From contig OZ242373.1 of assembly GCA_965209065.1 (NCBI GenBank), positions 1,054,001 to 1,118,000 on the forward strand: DNA of 64,000 nucleotides, written 5' to 3'. The translations under genes were made by a program, and so were the position numbers. Below the pieces are notes generated by a model. That model worked only from the letters and a program-made list of their open reading frames with translations, was not told where the DNA came from and did no database searches. The DNA comes from CBDBUR01 sp965209065. Its GTDB lineage: Bacteria; Pseudomonadota; Alphaproteobacteria; JAPOUT01; G958296285. Positions 34,511-43,409 of this stretch are shown here, piece after piece; the first letter of the stretch is position 1; the number at the start of each line of letters is the position of its first letter.

Positions 34511-35464
34511 ATGAACACGTTTATTGTTGCGCTCCTGCTCTTTGCGGGCGGGATAGCCATTTTGCTGTTTTCGGGAAATGTATTAACGCGCTTTAGCTTG
34601 CGCCTTGCCAAATTTTTCAACATCAGCCCTTTAGTCGCCGGGCTAACGATAACTGCTTTCGCCACCTCCGCGCCCGAAGCGGCTATCGCTGTTCACGCCG
34701 CGTTTGAGGGAAATACCGACATCGTGCTTGGTAATATCATCGGCTCTAACACCGCGAACATTTTGCTCGTGCTAGGATTGCCCGCGCTATTTTTGACCCT
34801 CAATATGAATATAAAACATCTCCACCCGCAATTCTTAATGGTGTGCATAACAAGTCTCTTGTTTCTCGCGGTTGCGCTGTGGGGTTCGGTGGAGCGCGCG
34901 GTAGGAATCGGTTTCCTGCTCTTCCTTCTCCTGTGGATTATCTATTCTTTTAAGAGCGGCACCGCCGCCGAAGTCGAGGAAGAAATCGGCGAAGACGGAA
35001 ATCATCTCCTATCTATTCTTGGTTGTTTGGGCGCGGCACTTGGGTTATGGGTGGGCGCGAACCTCACCTTGAACGGCGTAAGAGAAATAGCCCTTATGTT
35101 TGATATATCCGATGCGGTCATTGGATTAACCCTGATTGCTATCGGCACTTCTCTGCCTGAGCTCGCCGCCTCTGCCGCCGCCCTGTGGCAAAAACGTAGC
35201 GACTTGGCTATCGGCAGTATTTTAGGAAGTCATTTCATCAACATCTTATTTGTCGCGGGGTTGAGCGCGGTTATCACGCCCTTGCCGTTTGATAAAAAAT
35301 TCCTTGTGTTAGATATGCCTGTTATGTTGGGAGCGGTCGTCTTGCTCGCGCCCTTCGTCTGGTTTTATAAACCTTTAACAAAAATATATGGTGGTCTTTT
35401 CTTTGGGCTTTATATCATCTATATGATTAGCCTGATTGAACTGCGACCTACCTTAGTCAATTAA
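34511..35464 (+). CDS. Calcium/sodium antiporter (CaCA family, YrbG-like)
   Basis: A 317-residue inner-membrane protein with about ten hydrophobic segments. The two inverted alpha-repeats carry the ion-binding signatures TAFATSAPEAAIAV with GNIIGSNTANILLVLG, and AIGTSLPELAASAAA with GSILGSHFINIL. This pattern defines the cation/Ca2+ exchangers; which ions it moves is inferred. It starts 4 bases after the lipoprotein gene. Confidence 0.88.
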   Translation: MNTFIVALLLFAGGIAILLFSGNVLTRFSLRLAKFFNISPLVAGLTITAFATSAPEAAIAVHAAFEGNTDIVLGNIIGSNTANILLVLGLPALFLTLNMNIKHLHPQFLMVCITSLLFLAVALWGSVERAVGIGFLLFLLLWIIYSFKSGTAAEVEEEIGEDGNHLLSILGCLGAALGLWVGANLTLNGVREIALMFDISDAVIGLTLIAIGTSLPELAASAAALWQKRSDLAIGSILGSHFINILFVAGLSAVITPLPFDKKFLVLDMPVMLGAVVLLAPFVWFYKPLTKIYGGLFFGLYIIYMISLIELRPTLVN

Positions 35465-35486
35465 ATGGCAAGTAAATGGTAAGTAA

Positions 35487-36206
35487 ATGACACAAGCAGT
35501 TTTCATTACAGGAGCAGGAAAAAGAATCGGCAGTGCCATCGCGCGCGCCTTTGCTGATAAAGGCTTCGCGCTTGCGCTTCATTATCATCATTCACAAAAA
35601 GAAGTGGAGGCTCTTGCCAAAACCATACCGAATAAAACTTGCTTGCTTCAAGCCGATTTAGAAACATTAGACTTAAACCAAGCGCGAACGCTCATCAACA
35701 CAGCCGAAACAAAACTAGAAACTGAAATAACTTGCTTAATCAATAACGCATCTCTGTTTGAAAGAGATAAGGCAGATGCCATCAACGAAAAATTGATGGA
35801 AGAACATTTAGCCATCAATTTACAAGCGCCACTTTTTTTGTCGCAAGCGCTCGCCAAAAGAAAAACGAACATCCAGCGCAATATTATTATGCTGCTAGAC
35901 CAAAAAGTGCTGAACCCGAACCCTGATTTTTTCTCTTACACCATTTCTAAAATGGCATTGTGGGACGCGAGCCGTCTGCTCGCGCGGGCTTTTGCGCCGC
36001 ACATTCGCGTCAATGGCATAGCGCCCGGTCCCGTCCTGCCGAGCAAGCACCAAACGCAAGCCGCCTTCCAAAAAGCTGTCGCGCAAACGCCGCTCAAGGG
36101 CTCGGCGAGCCCCGAAGACATCGCCAATGCCTGCCTGTTCTTGTGCCAGCACGAATCGATTACCGAGCAAGTGCTCGCCCTTGACGGAGGTCAGCACTTT
36201 GCCTAA
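35487..36206 (+). CDS. Short-chain dehydrogenase, FolM/pteridine reductase-like
   Basis: A 239-residue Rossmann-fold SDR with the cofactor loop TGAGKRIGSAIARAF, NNASLFERD, and the catalytic YTISKMA (Tyr-x3-Lys). The GAGKRIG loop and HYHHSQ, plus overlap with folB, are like dihydrofolate/dihydromonapterin reductases of the FolM type. A folate-related role is therefore inferred. The end overlaps the folB start by 8 bases. Confidence 0.75.
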   Translation: MTQAVFITGAGKRIGSAIARAFADKGFALALHYHHSQKEVEALAKTIPNKTCLLQADLETLDLNQARTLINTAETKLETEITCLINNASLFERDKADAINEKLMEEHLAINLQAPLFLSQALAKRKTNIQRNIIMLLDQKVLNPNPDFFSYTISKMALWDASRLLARAFAPHIRVNGIAPGPVLPSKHQTQAAFQKAVAQTPLKGSASPEDIANACLFLCQHESITEQVLALDGGQHFA

Positions 36207-36552
36207 AAGCTATAAAATTTTTATTGATAACCTGCGCGTCCAAGCTCTGATTGGCGTTCATCCGCACGAAAAATCTGGCACGCAACCCATTTTGATAAAT
36301 ATCACCCTAGAGCTCTCGCCGAAAACGACAGACGACAGGCTCGAAAACACCCTGTGCTATGAGCGGCTCGCCAAGCGGATAGAGAGCATCGCGCAAAATG
36401 AATATAATCTCGTTGAAACCCTCGCGCACGCGATTGCCGACGACTGCCTCACGTATGGAAATCTGCTTTCGGTGCGCGTGGTGGTGAAGAAGCCCGAGGC
36501 GCTCAAAAACGCCGACGCCGCGGGGGTGGAGATATTTTACACGAAACATTAA
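36199..36552 (+). CDS. folB: Dihydroneopterin aldolase
   Basis: A 117-residue enzyme of folate synthesis, splitting dihydroneopterin to 6-hydroxymethyl-dihydropterin. Family motifs are FIDNLRVQALIGVHPHEK, ITLEL, CYERLAKRIE, NLVETLAHAIADDCL and VVVKKPEAL. The longest frame opens at 36127 but is inside the SDR gene. The TTG at 36199 gives the normal N-terminus and has GGAGGT at the right distance (about 36186-36191), so the ribosome site decides this start. Confidence 0.88.
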   Translation: MPKSYKIFIDNLRVQALIGVHPHEKSGTQPILINITLELSPKTTDDRLENTLCYERLAKRIESIAQNEYNLVETLAHAIADDCLTYGNLLSVRVVVKKPEALKNADAAGVEIFYTKH

Positions 36553-36561
36553 ACTAATCTT

Positions 36562-38442
36562 ATGACAAAAAAAATAGGCGCAGAACTCATTTTAGAAAAA
36601 GCGAAAGCCTTACCCGATGCGCCTGGGGTTTATCGTATGCTCGGCGCGGGCAACCGACCGCTTTATGTGGGAAAAGCGCGTGCGCTAAAGAAGCGCGTTT
36701 TGCAATACACTAAGCCTGCGCGCCAGCCGCAGCGTATCGCGAGGATGATAAGCCTCACGCACGCGATGGAATTTATCCTAACCGATTCCGAACCCGAAGC
36801 CTTGCTGTTAGAAGCGCAGCTGATAAAGAAGCTCAAGCCGCCGTTCAACATTTTGCTGCGCGATGATAAAAGTTTTCCTCTGATTGAGCTCAACCAGAAT
36901 CACGAGGCGGCGCGGCTTTCTAAATATCGCGAGCAGCCGCGCAAAAAGCGCGCGCCCAATAGCGAATACTTCGGTCCTTTCGTGTCGGCGAGCGCGGTGG
37001 ATAGAACGCTTATCGCTTTACAACGCGCTTTTTTGTTGCGCTCTTGCACCGATAACGTTTACGCCAACCGCCACCGCCCGTGCTTGCTCTATCAAATCAA
37101 GCGCTGTTCCGCGCCTTGCACTGGGGAGATAGCCCTAGACGAATATCAAACGCTTGCCGAGCAGGCTAAATCTTTTTTGCGCGGACGCAATCGCGATATC
37201 CATAAAAAAATTACCGCGCAAATGGACGAAGCCACCGAAGAAGAAAATTACGAACTCGCCGCGCTCTACCGCGATAGGTTGAAGTCGCTACAGCAAATCC
37301 AGTCGCAACCGGGAGCTTCTTTGCCCTCTCATTTCAATGCCGACATCTTCGCCCTTCACCGCGAGGATAGCGCGGCGTGCATTCAGTTGTTTATTTTTCG
37401 TTCGGGGCAGAGCCTTGGCAACCGCGCGTGGTTTCCCAAACACCATGCGCTCGATGAGAATGAGAAAATTTTAGAAAGTTTCATCGCGCAGTTTTACGAT
37501 TCGCGCAAGCCGCCGCCGGCTATTTTAATCAACCTTGCTCTACGGACAAAAACTCTGTTAGCTCAAGCCCTATCGCTAAAAGCGCAAAGCTCTATCAAAA
37601 TTGAAACCCCCCAACGCGGCAAGAAGAAAGCCCTGCTAGATAATGCCCAGCACAATGCCGCCGCCGCCCTTGCGCGCCATCGCGCGGAGGTCAGCTCGCA
37701 AACAAAAATGCTGAAAGCTTTGGCGAAAAAACTCGCGCTCAAAAAAATGCCCGCGCGCATAGAAATCTACGACAATAGCCACATTCAAACAACCGATGCT
37801 GTCGGTGCGATGGTTGTCGCCAATCAAGAGGGCTTGTCAAAACCGCACTACCGCATCTTCAATATAAAAATGAGCGAGCTTGAACAAAAAGACGACACCT
37901 CAATGATGGGGCAAGTTTTTGAACGCCGCTTTAATATCAAAAAAGATAAAGCGCGCCAGCTCGAAACGCTCCCTGACCTGATTATCCTCGATGGCGGCAA
38001 GGGGCAAGTGAAGGCCGTGCAGAATAAAATTGCCGCGCTCAACATTCCCTTGCTTGGAATCGCTAAAGGTCCCGAGCACGGGCGCAAACGCCTGCGCGAA
38101 GGACTAAGCGAGCGCTTCTTTTTCTGCGCGCAGCCTAAAAAAACAACGCGCATCACCGAATTAACCTTTCCTAATAACGACCCTTTGCTTTATTACCTCC
38201 AGTCGCTACGTGATGAAGCGCACCGCTTTGCCATTAGCCGCCATCGTGCTTCGCGAAAAAAATCTGCCCTAAAGAATCCGTTAGATGATATTGTAGGCAT
38301 TGGCGCAAAACGCAAAAGGCAACTGCTTGCTCGATTTGGGTCTGCTAAAGCTGTTGCGCGCGCCAGCGAAAAGGAGTTAGAGAGCGTGCAAGGCATTAGC
38401 AAACAAAAGGCAAAAACCATTTATGAATACTTCCACGAATAA
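36562..38442 (+). CDS. uvrC: Excinuclease ABC subunit C
   Basis: A 626-residue dual nuclease making the 3' and 5' incisions of nucleotide excision repair. The N-terminal GIY-YIG domain (GVYRMLGAGNRPLYVGKA), the UVR domain near residue 210 (DEATEEENYELAALYRDRLK), the RNase H-like nuclease region (EIYDNSHIQTTDAVGAMVV, DLIILDGGKGQ) and two C-terminal helix-hairpin-helix motifs (DDIVGIGAKRKRQLL, LESVQGISKQKAKTI) are all seen. It overlaps pgsA by 20 bases. Confidence 0.97.
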   Translation: MTKKIGAELILEKAKALPDAPGVYRMLGAGNRPLYVGKARALKKRVLQYTKPARQPQRIARMISLTHAMEFILTDSEPEALLLEAQLIKKLKPPFNILLRDDKSFPLIELNQNHEAARLSKYREQPRKKRAPNSEYFGPFVSASAVDRTLIALQRAFLLRSCTDNVYANRHRPCLLYQIKRCSAPCTGEIALDEYQTLAEQAKSFLRGRNRDIHKKITAQMDEATEEENYELAALYRDRLKSLQQIQSQPGASLPSHFNADIFALHREDSAACIQLFIFRSGQSLGNRAWFPKHHALDENEKILESFIAQFYDSRKPPPAILINLALRTKTLLAQALSLKAQSSIKIETPQRGKKKALLDNAQHNAAAALARHRAEVSSQTKMLKALAKKLALKKMPARIEIYDNSHIQTTDAVGAMVVANQEGLSKPHYRIFNIKMSELEQKDDTSMMGQVFERRFNIKKDKARQLETLPDLIILDGGKGQVKAVQNKIAALNIPLLGIAKGPEHGRKRLREGLSERFFFCAQPKKTTRITELTFPNNDPLLYYLQSLRDEAHRFAISRHRASRKKSALKNPLDDIVGIGAKRKRQLLARFGSAKAVARASEKELESVQGISKQKAKTIYEYFHE

Positions 38443-39013
38443 AAAACCCACAAAATTCACCGCTTTACCGAACATTTTGACCTACTTACGCATAGGGCTG
38501 GTGCCGATAATGGTGGCGTGCTACTTCATCGAGCCCATTTTGCTATCGCACAGCTTGGCGTTTGCCATTTTTTCCTTTGCCTCCATCACCGATTACTTTG
38601 ACGGACTTTTAGCGCGTCAGCAGCAATCGGTTTCTACTTTCGGGCAGATGTTAGATCCCATCGCCGATAAATTGTTGGTATCAACCACGCTTTTACTTTT
38701 GGTCGCGTGGGGGCTGATTGACGGCTGGCTCTTATTTGCGGCGATGATTATCCTCTGTCGCGAAATTCTCGTTTCGGGTTTGCGCGAACATCTCGCTGTG
38801 CTGAAGGTATCCATTCCTGTAAATATTTTCACAAAATGGAAAACCTTCATACAAATTTTAGCGCTCGGTTTTTTAATCGCCACGCCTATTGGTCTTCACA
38901 TTGGCATTCCCTCAAGAGAAATCGGCGAAGTTTTGCTGTGGGTTGCTGCCACCTTAACTTTATGGACGGGCTTCGATTATTTTAGAAACTCCATCAGGCA
39001 TTTTTCGCAATGA
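38423..39013 (+). CDS. pgsA: CDP-diacylglycerol-glycerol-3-phosphate phosphatidyltransferase
   Basis: A 196-residue inner-membrane enzyme making phosphatidylglycerol phosphate. The CDP-alcohol phosphotransferase motif is complete: DYFDGLLAR, then Gly and two Asp in FGQMLDPIADKLL. Four to five hydrophobic helices. It supplies phosphatidylglycerol, the lipid donor used by Lgt at 44.3 kb. uvrC-pgsA-moaD-moaE is a familiar alphaproteobacterial order. Confidence 0.94.
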   Translation: MNTSTNKKPTKFTALPNILTYLRIGLVPIMVACYFIEPILLSHSLAFAIFSFASITDYFDGLLARQQQSVSTFGQMLDPIADKLLVSTTLLLLVAWGLIDGWLLFAAMIILCREILVSGLREHLAVLKVSIPVNIFTKWKTFIQILALGFLIATPIGLHIGIPSREIGEVLLWVAATLTLWTGFDYFRNSIRHFSQ

Positions 39014-39258
39014 GGCTGGTTTATTTTGCTCAAGTGAGAGAACTCATCGGGCAGAGTGCGGAGGAGGTGCCTGTGCCGCCAGAGGTTGGCTCTATGGCTG
39101 AGCTGGTGGTGTGGCTCAAGACGCGCGGCGCCGGCTACGAGCGCGCGATGACTTTACAGGGTTTAGGTTATGCCATCGACCAAGAGTTCGCGACAGAAAC
39201 CGATAGCATTGACACGGCGCGGGAAATTGCGTTCTTTCCGCCTATTAGCGGAGGTTAG
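39010..39258 (+). CDS. moaD: Molybdopterin synthase small subunit
   Basis: An 82-residue ubiquitin-like sulfur carrier ending in the required Gly-Gly (FFPPISGG). It delivers sulfur, as a C-terminal thiocarboxylate, to MoaE for molybdopterin synthesis. The ATG overlaps the pgsA stop (ATGA). The start sequence MRLVYFAQVRELIGQSAEEV is typical. Confidence 0.93.
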   Translation: MRLVYFAQVRELIGQSAEEVPVPPEVGSMAELVVWLKTRGAGYERAMTLQGLGYAIDQEFATETDSIDTAREIAFFPPISGG

Positions 39259-39261
39259 TCT

Positions 39262-39729
39262 ATGGCGCGCATCGCAACGAGAATTCAAGAAATCCCTTTT
39301 GACGCAACGCAAGAGTATCAGCGCTTCTGCCAAACCGCAGAGCGCACGGCACAAAAAAGTGATGGCGCGGTTGTTGTCTTTACTGGACTTGTGCGTGGCG
39401 GTAGTGGTTATCCGTCAAACGCAATTTTACATTTAACCATAGAGCATTATCCCATTATGACCGAGAAGCTACTCACGCGTGTTGCCGAAGCCATCGCCGC
39501 GAAGTTTGACCTAACGCGGCTCACGGTTATTCATCGTATCGGGCGTGTGCTGGTGGGAGAGCCTATTGTTATTATTTTAGCGAGCAGCCAGCACCGCGCC
39601 GCTGCTTTTCAAGCAACGCAAGAAATGATAACCGCCTTAAAAAGCGAAATCCCTCTTTGGAAAAAAGAAACCACCACAACTGACTCCCTGTGGGTTAGCC
39701 CACAAGTGGGTAGCCCACAAGAAATATAG
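39262..39729 (+). CDS. moaE: Molybdopterin synthase large subunit
   Basis: A 155-residue partner of MoaD converting cyclic pyranopterin phosphate to molybdopterin. Seen are GAVVVFTGLVRGG, LTIEHYPIMTEKLL, VIHRIGRVLVGEPIVIILASS and the catalytic-lysine region IPLWKKE. A short tandem repeat (VSPQVGSPQ) ends the protein. It starts 3 bases after moaD. Its product is needed by MsrP. Confidence 0.94.
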   Translation: MARIATRIQEIPFDATQEYQRFCQTAERTAQKSDGAVVVFTGLVRGGSGYPSNAILHLTIEHYPIMTEKLLTRVAEAIAAKFDLTRLTVIHRIGRVLVGEPIVIILASSQHRAAAFQATQEMITALKSEIPLWKKETTTTDSLWVSPQVGSPQEI

Positions 39730-39731
39730 TA

Positions 39732-40613
39732 TTATGCAGCGCGCTTGCGACTCACCAGCGCGATATAATCATTCATCAACTGAAAGGTCATTTCACTCGG
39801 TTGAAACCGATAGGGACCTATCTCGCTTACTGCTGTGACTTCTGCCGCCGTGCCGGTGATAAAACATTCCTCAAAATTTTTCATCTCTTCGGGCTGAATG
39901 GCACGCTCGATAATTTTTATGCCGCGCTGCTTGGCAAGCTCCATCACCGAGCGGCGTGTAATGCCATCTAAAAAGCAATCGGGCGTTGGCGTGTGTAAAA
40001 CCCCTTCCCCATCTCTAAAAAATATATTCGCGCCTGTCGTTTCGGCAACAAGCCCGCGATAGTCTAACATCAAGGCATCGCTATAGCCCTTCGCCTCTGC
40101 CGCGTGGCGCGCAAGAGTGCAAATCATATAAAGCCCGCTCGCTTTGCTTTGACTCGGTATCGTCTCAGGCGAAGGTCTTTTCCATTGCGCTAAATCTAAA
40201 CGAATGCCCTTCTTGCGCTCCTCAGGGTCAAAGTAAGAAGGCCACTCCCACACCGCGACCGCTAGATGAATTTTCGTCTGCTGCGCGGAGACTCCCATCA
40301 TCTCGCTGCCACGCCACGCGACCGGGCGAACATAAGCATCGACCAGCCCCTGCGCGCTCAAAACAGCGCGACAGGCATCGTCAATCTCGTCCGCGCTATA
40401 AGGAATCTCCATCGACAACATCTCCCCCGAGCGCAGAAGCCTCTCGGTATGCTCGCGTAGCTTGAAAATCTCGCCGCTATAAGCGCGCTCACCCTCAAAC
40501 ACGCAGCTCGCGTAGTGCAGCCCGTGCGATAACACATGAATTGTAGCGTCCGCCCAAGCCACCAGCTCGCCGTCAAACCAGATATGCCCCGCGCGATTGT
40601 CAAATGCTTCCAT
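39732..40613 (-). CDS. ilvE: Branched-chain amino acid aminotransferase
   Basis: A 293-residue fold-type IV PLP enzyme for the last step of Ile, Val and Leu synthesis. Motifs are HGLHYASCVFEGERAY, YVRPVAWRGSEMMG, the YSDALMLDYRGLVAETTGAN region and FLDGITRRSVMELA. The end is 2 bases from the convergent moaE end. D-amino acid and aminodeoxychorismate lyases share the fold, but these motifs are of the IlvE type. Confidence 0.92.
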   Translation of the reverse strand: MEAFDNRAGHIWFDGELVAWADATIHVLSHGLHYASCVFEGERAYSGEIFKLREHTERLLRSGEMLSMEIPYSADEIDDACRAVLSAQGLVDAYVRPVAWRGSEMMGVSAQQTKIHLAVAVWEWPSYFDPEERKKGIRLDLAQWKRPSPETIPSQSKASGLYMICTLARHAAEAKGYSDALMLDYRGLVAETTGANIFFRDGEGVLHTPTPDCFLDGITRRSVMELAKQRGIKIIERAIQPEEMKNFEECFITGTAAEVTAVSEIGPYRFQPSEMTFQLMNDYIALVSRKRAA

Positions 40614-40655
40614 CTTTTTTCCCCTTTGTTGAAAACAAGGCTATCATACTAAATT

Positions 40656-41330
40656 ATGAGCGAAGATAAAGCCCATATTCTCATTATTGATGACGATGAG
40701 CGTATCCGCGAGCTTATGGGGCAGTTTTTGAGCGAAAACAACCTGCTCGTTTCCAAAGCCGCGAGCGCTGCTGAAGCGCGGCGTAAGATGCGCTCCATCA
40801 TCTTTGACCTGCTCGTCCTTGATATTATGATGCCCGAAGAAACCGGCATTGATTTCATTCAGTGCCTAGAGAAAGAGCCTGAGCGACCGCCGGTGCTGAT
40901 GCTCACCGCCCTATCCAAAACGCAAGAGCGCATCGAGGGGCTTGAAGCCGGCGCCGATGACTACCTGCCAAAACCCTTTGAGCCGAAAGAGCTCTTGTTG
41001 CGTATCCAAAAATTGCTCCAGCGCACGAAAGCCTCTGCGCCGCCGAGTATCAAAATGGGCGCGGTCATTTTCGAGAACGATGTCCTCACCACACTTGACG
41101 GAAACCGAGTCTTTCTATCACAAGGCGAGGTGGAGCTGCTTAACCTGCTTGCTGCGCACCAATATAAAATCGTTTCGCGTGAAACCATCGCTAAACACTG
41201 CAACCTAGAAAACGTGCGCGCCGCCGATGTGCGCATCAATCGCTTGCGGCAAAAAATCGAGCGAGAGCCTAAGAGCCCTCTTTATTTACAAACCGCGCGC
41301 GGGACGGGGTATATTCTAAAACCTGAATAG
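40656..41330 (+). CDS. OmpR-family response regulator
   Basis: A 224-residue regulator: receiver domain (1-120) with acidic pair DDDE, phospho-acceptor Asp56 in LVLDIMMPE, Thr in LMLTA and Lys in LPKPFEPKELLLR, then a winged-helix DNA-binding domain (about 130-222) ending YLQTARGTGYIL. It is co-directional with the kinase that starts one base after its stop. Targets unknown; OmpR/EnvZ-like osmotic or envelope sensing is possible. No ribosome site is evident at this ATG. Confidence 0.92.
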   Translation: MSEDKAHILIIDDDERIRELMGQFLSENNLLVSKAASAAEARRKMRSIIFDLLVLDIMMPEETGIDFIQCLEKEPERPPVLMLTALSKTQERIEGLEAGADDYLPKPFEPKELLLRIQKLLQRTKASAPPSIKMGAVIFENDVLTTLDGNRVFLSQGEVELLNLLAAHQYKIVSRETIAKHCNLENVRAADVRINRLRQKIEREPKSPLYLQTARGTGYILKPE

Positions 41331-41331
41331 T

Positions 41332-42624
41332 ATGCTGAACATAAAAAAATACATGCCGAAAAGGCTTTTCGCGCGGGGTATCGTTATGGTAGCCCTGCCG
41401 GTTTTGCTGCTGCAGTTCCTTATCGTTTATCTTATCCTTGAGCGCCACTGGGACAGAGTCACCGAACACCTGTCGCAAACGACCGCTAGAGAAATCGCTC
41501 TGTTAATTGCCGAAGGCAATCAAGACAAGCGGCAAACTTTAGCCAAACAGCTCTTCCTACCTCTCTCGTGGGAGCCGAATGGAACACTGCCACCGCAAAA
41601 ACCCATTTCTATTGTAGATTTTGCGCACCGCACCTTGCGCACCGAATTGAAAAAAAATATCAAAAACCAGCTTTGGCTTGATACACAAAACTTACATAGA
41701 AAAGTTGATGTGCGTGTCGCGCACAAGGGAGGGGTGGTGCGCATTATTGTGCCTATCGATAGAGTCTATGCTGAAAAAACCTATCAAATTATTCTTTGGA
41801 TTGCAGCAACAGGTATCATTCTAATGGTGATTGCGATTTTGTTTTTGCGCAATCAAGTGCGCCCGATTCAACGTCTTGCGGTTGCGGCGAAAAGGTTTGG
41901 GCGCGGGCTTGAGGTGCCAGACTTCACGCCCACCGGCGCGAGCGAAGTGCGCGAAGCCGGCGCTGCTTTCTTAACGATGCGTGATAACTTGCGTGCTTAT
42001 ATTGCCCAGCGCACGGATATGTTAAGCGCGATTAGCCACGATTTGAGAACCGCGATAACTAAATTAAAATTACAAAGTGCGCTCTTGCCCAAAAACGACA
42101 AGCGCGATGCCTTAGAAAAAGATATTGAGAATATGGAGAAGATGCTCTTGGGCTATTTGGACTTCGCCCGCAGCGAGGGGCTTAGCACAGAGAAAGGCGA
42201 AAAACCAACGCTTATCGATTGCGCTAGAATACTAACGGAGTTAGCCGAGCCTTATGAGCAGGTTGAACTTCAAGCGCCGCCGAGCCTTTTGCTGCGCGGG
42301 CGCGAGAATGCTATCCGCCGTGCCTTGCATAATCTGATTCACAATGCCACTGCCTATGGCGGGCGGGTTATCATCACCGCGCGCAAGGAAGAGAGGGGTG
42401 CTGCCATCGTCATTGATGATGACGGCAAGGGCATTGCGCCCGAAAATTATGAGGAGGCTTTTCGTCCTTTTGTGCGGCTTGATGAGGCGCGCAACCAAAA
42501 CATTGTCGGCACGGGGTTGGGCTTGAGTATCGCGCGTGATATTATTCAAGCGGCAGGCGGCACCCTTGACCTCGCCGAAAGCCCGCAAGGAGGCTTGCGG
42601 GTGCTTATCTTTTTACACGACTAG
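41332..42624 (+). CDS. Sensor histidine kinase, EnvZ-like
   Basis: A 430-residue inner-membrane kinase. TM1 is at about 14-35, a periplasmic sensor loop of about 110 residues follows, then TM2 (IILWIAATGIILMVIAILFL, about 150-170) and a HAMP linker. The HisKA domain has the phospho-accepting His236 in AISHDLRTAITKL, and the ATPase has N-box HNLIHNATAYGG, DDDGKGI and GTGLGLSIARDI. It partners the regulator immediately upstream. Its last 4 bases overlap the proC stop on the other strand (CTAG). Confidence 0.92.
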   Translation: MLNIKKYMPKRLFARGIVMVALPVLLLQFLIVYLILERHWDRVTEHLSQTTAREIALLIAEGNQDKRQTLAKQLFLPLSWEPNGTLPPQKPISIVDFAHRTLRTELKKNIKNQLWLDTQNLHRKVDVRVAHKGGVVRIIVPIDRVYAEKTYQIILWIAATGIILMVIAILFLRNQVRPIQRLAVAAKRFGRGLEVPDFTPTGASEVREAGAAFLTMRDNLRAYIAQRTDMLSAISHDLRTAITKLKLQSALLPKNDKRDALEKDIENMEKMLLGYLDFARSEGLSTEKGEKPTLIDCARILTELAEPYEQVELQAPPSLLLRGRENAIRRALHNLIHNATAYGGRVIITARKEERGAAIVIDDDGKGIAPENYEEAFRPFVRLDEARNQNIVGTGLGLSIARDIIQAAGGTLDLAESPQGGLRVLIFLHD

Positions 42625-43409
42625 CCCTTGAGAGAACGCGCGCGCGCTAAAGCCGAAGCGAACGCCTGACCGAAAAGTTTTTTAAGCGGCTCTTCTTTTA
42701 GCAGAACATCGAAAGCCGCTTCGGTAACGCCGTTGGGTGAAGTGACCTGCTCGCGTAGTGTGCGCGGGTTGGGGTTGCGCGCCAACAATTCAGCCGCACC
42801 GCGCAAGGTGCTTAGTGTCGCTTGGTGCGCGAGCGCGGAGTCAAGTCCCAGCCCTTCGCCCGAAGCCGCCAGCACTTCGGCAAGATAAAATAAATAGGCA
42901 GGTCCCGCCCCCGACAAAACGGTTATCGCGTCCATAAGGCTTTCGTCATCTAAGAAAGCAACTTCGCCTAATGCTGTCATCAGCTTTTGGGCGCGCTGCT
43001 TTTGTTTGGTACTACAAGCGGGGTCGGCATAAAGCGCGATGAACCCCTTGCCAATCTGCGCGGGCGTGTTCGGCATCGCGCGCACAACTTCCTTGATGCC
43101 CGCCGCGCGCTTGAGCACGTCAAGCGGAACACCCGCCGCAATAGAAATAAGCAAGGGCGCGCGCGCAAACAAATGCTTATTGCTTTGAATAGCCGCCTTT
43201 GCTTTATCGGGCTTCACCGCGAGAACAACAACCTCTAATGCGTCTAATGAATCCGTGTTGGGCGGGTTAAGCACAAAAGGTTTTTGTTTATGCTTGGCTA
43301 ACAGAGCTTCGCTTGGGTTGGGCTCTGTCACGCTTATGTTTAAGTTTTCATCGAGCCAGCTTGCTAACATCGCCAAGCCCATATTGCCCGCGCCGATAAG
43401 CCTTATCAT
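42621..43409 (-). CDS. proC: Pyrroline-5-carboxylate reductase
   Basis: A 262-residue NAD(P)H enzyme making proline. It has the Rossmann motif LIGAGNMGLAMLASWL, LAVKPDKAK, MPNTPAQIGKG and the C-terminal GAGPAYLFYLAE and TSPNGVTEAA. The frame is open further upstream, but the ATG at 43409 gives the standard N-terminus and forms an ATGA overlap with the YbjN gene. proB, the first proline gene, is at the right edge of the window. Confidence 0.94.
   Translation of the reverse strand: MIRLIGAGNMGLAMLASWLDENLNISVTEPNPSEALLAKHKQKPFVLNPPNTDSLDALEVVVLAVKPDKAKAAIQSNKHLFARAPLLISIAAGVPLDVLKRAAGIKEVVRAMPNTPAQIGKGFIALYADPACSTKQKQRAQKLMTALGEVAFLDDESLMDAITVLSGAGPAYLFYLAEVLAASGEGLGLDSALAHQATLSTLRGAAELLARNPNPRTLREQVTSPNGVTEAAFDVLLKEEPLKKLFGQAFASALARARSLKG

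Noticed and set aside
40614..40655. A leaderless promoter for the response regulator (CATACT, 5 bases before the ATG)
   Set aside because: The -10 is poor and no -35 lies at 16-18 bases; left out of the leaderless group.
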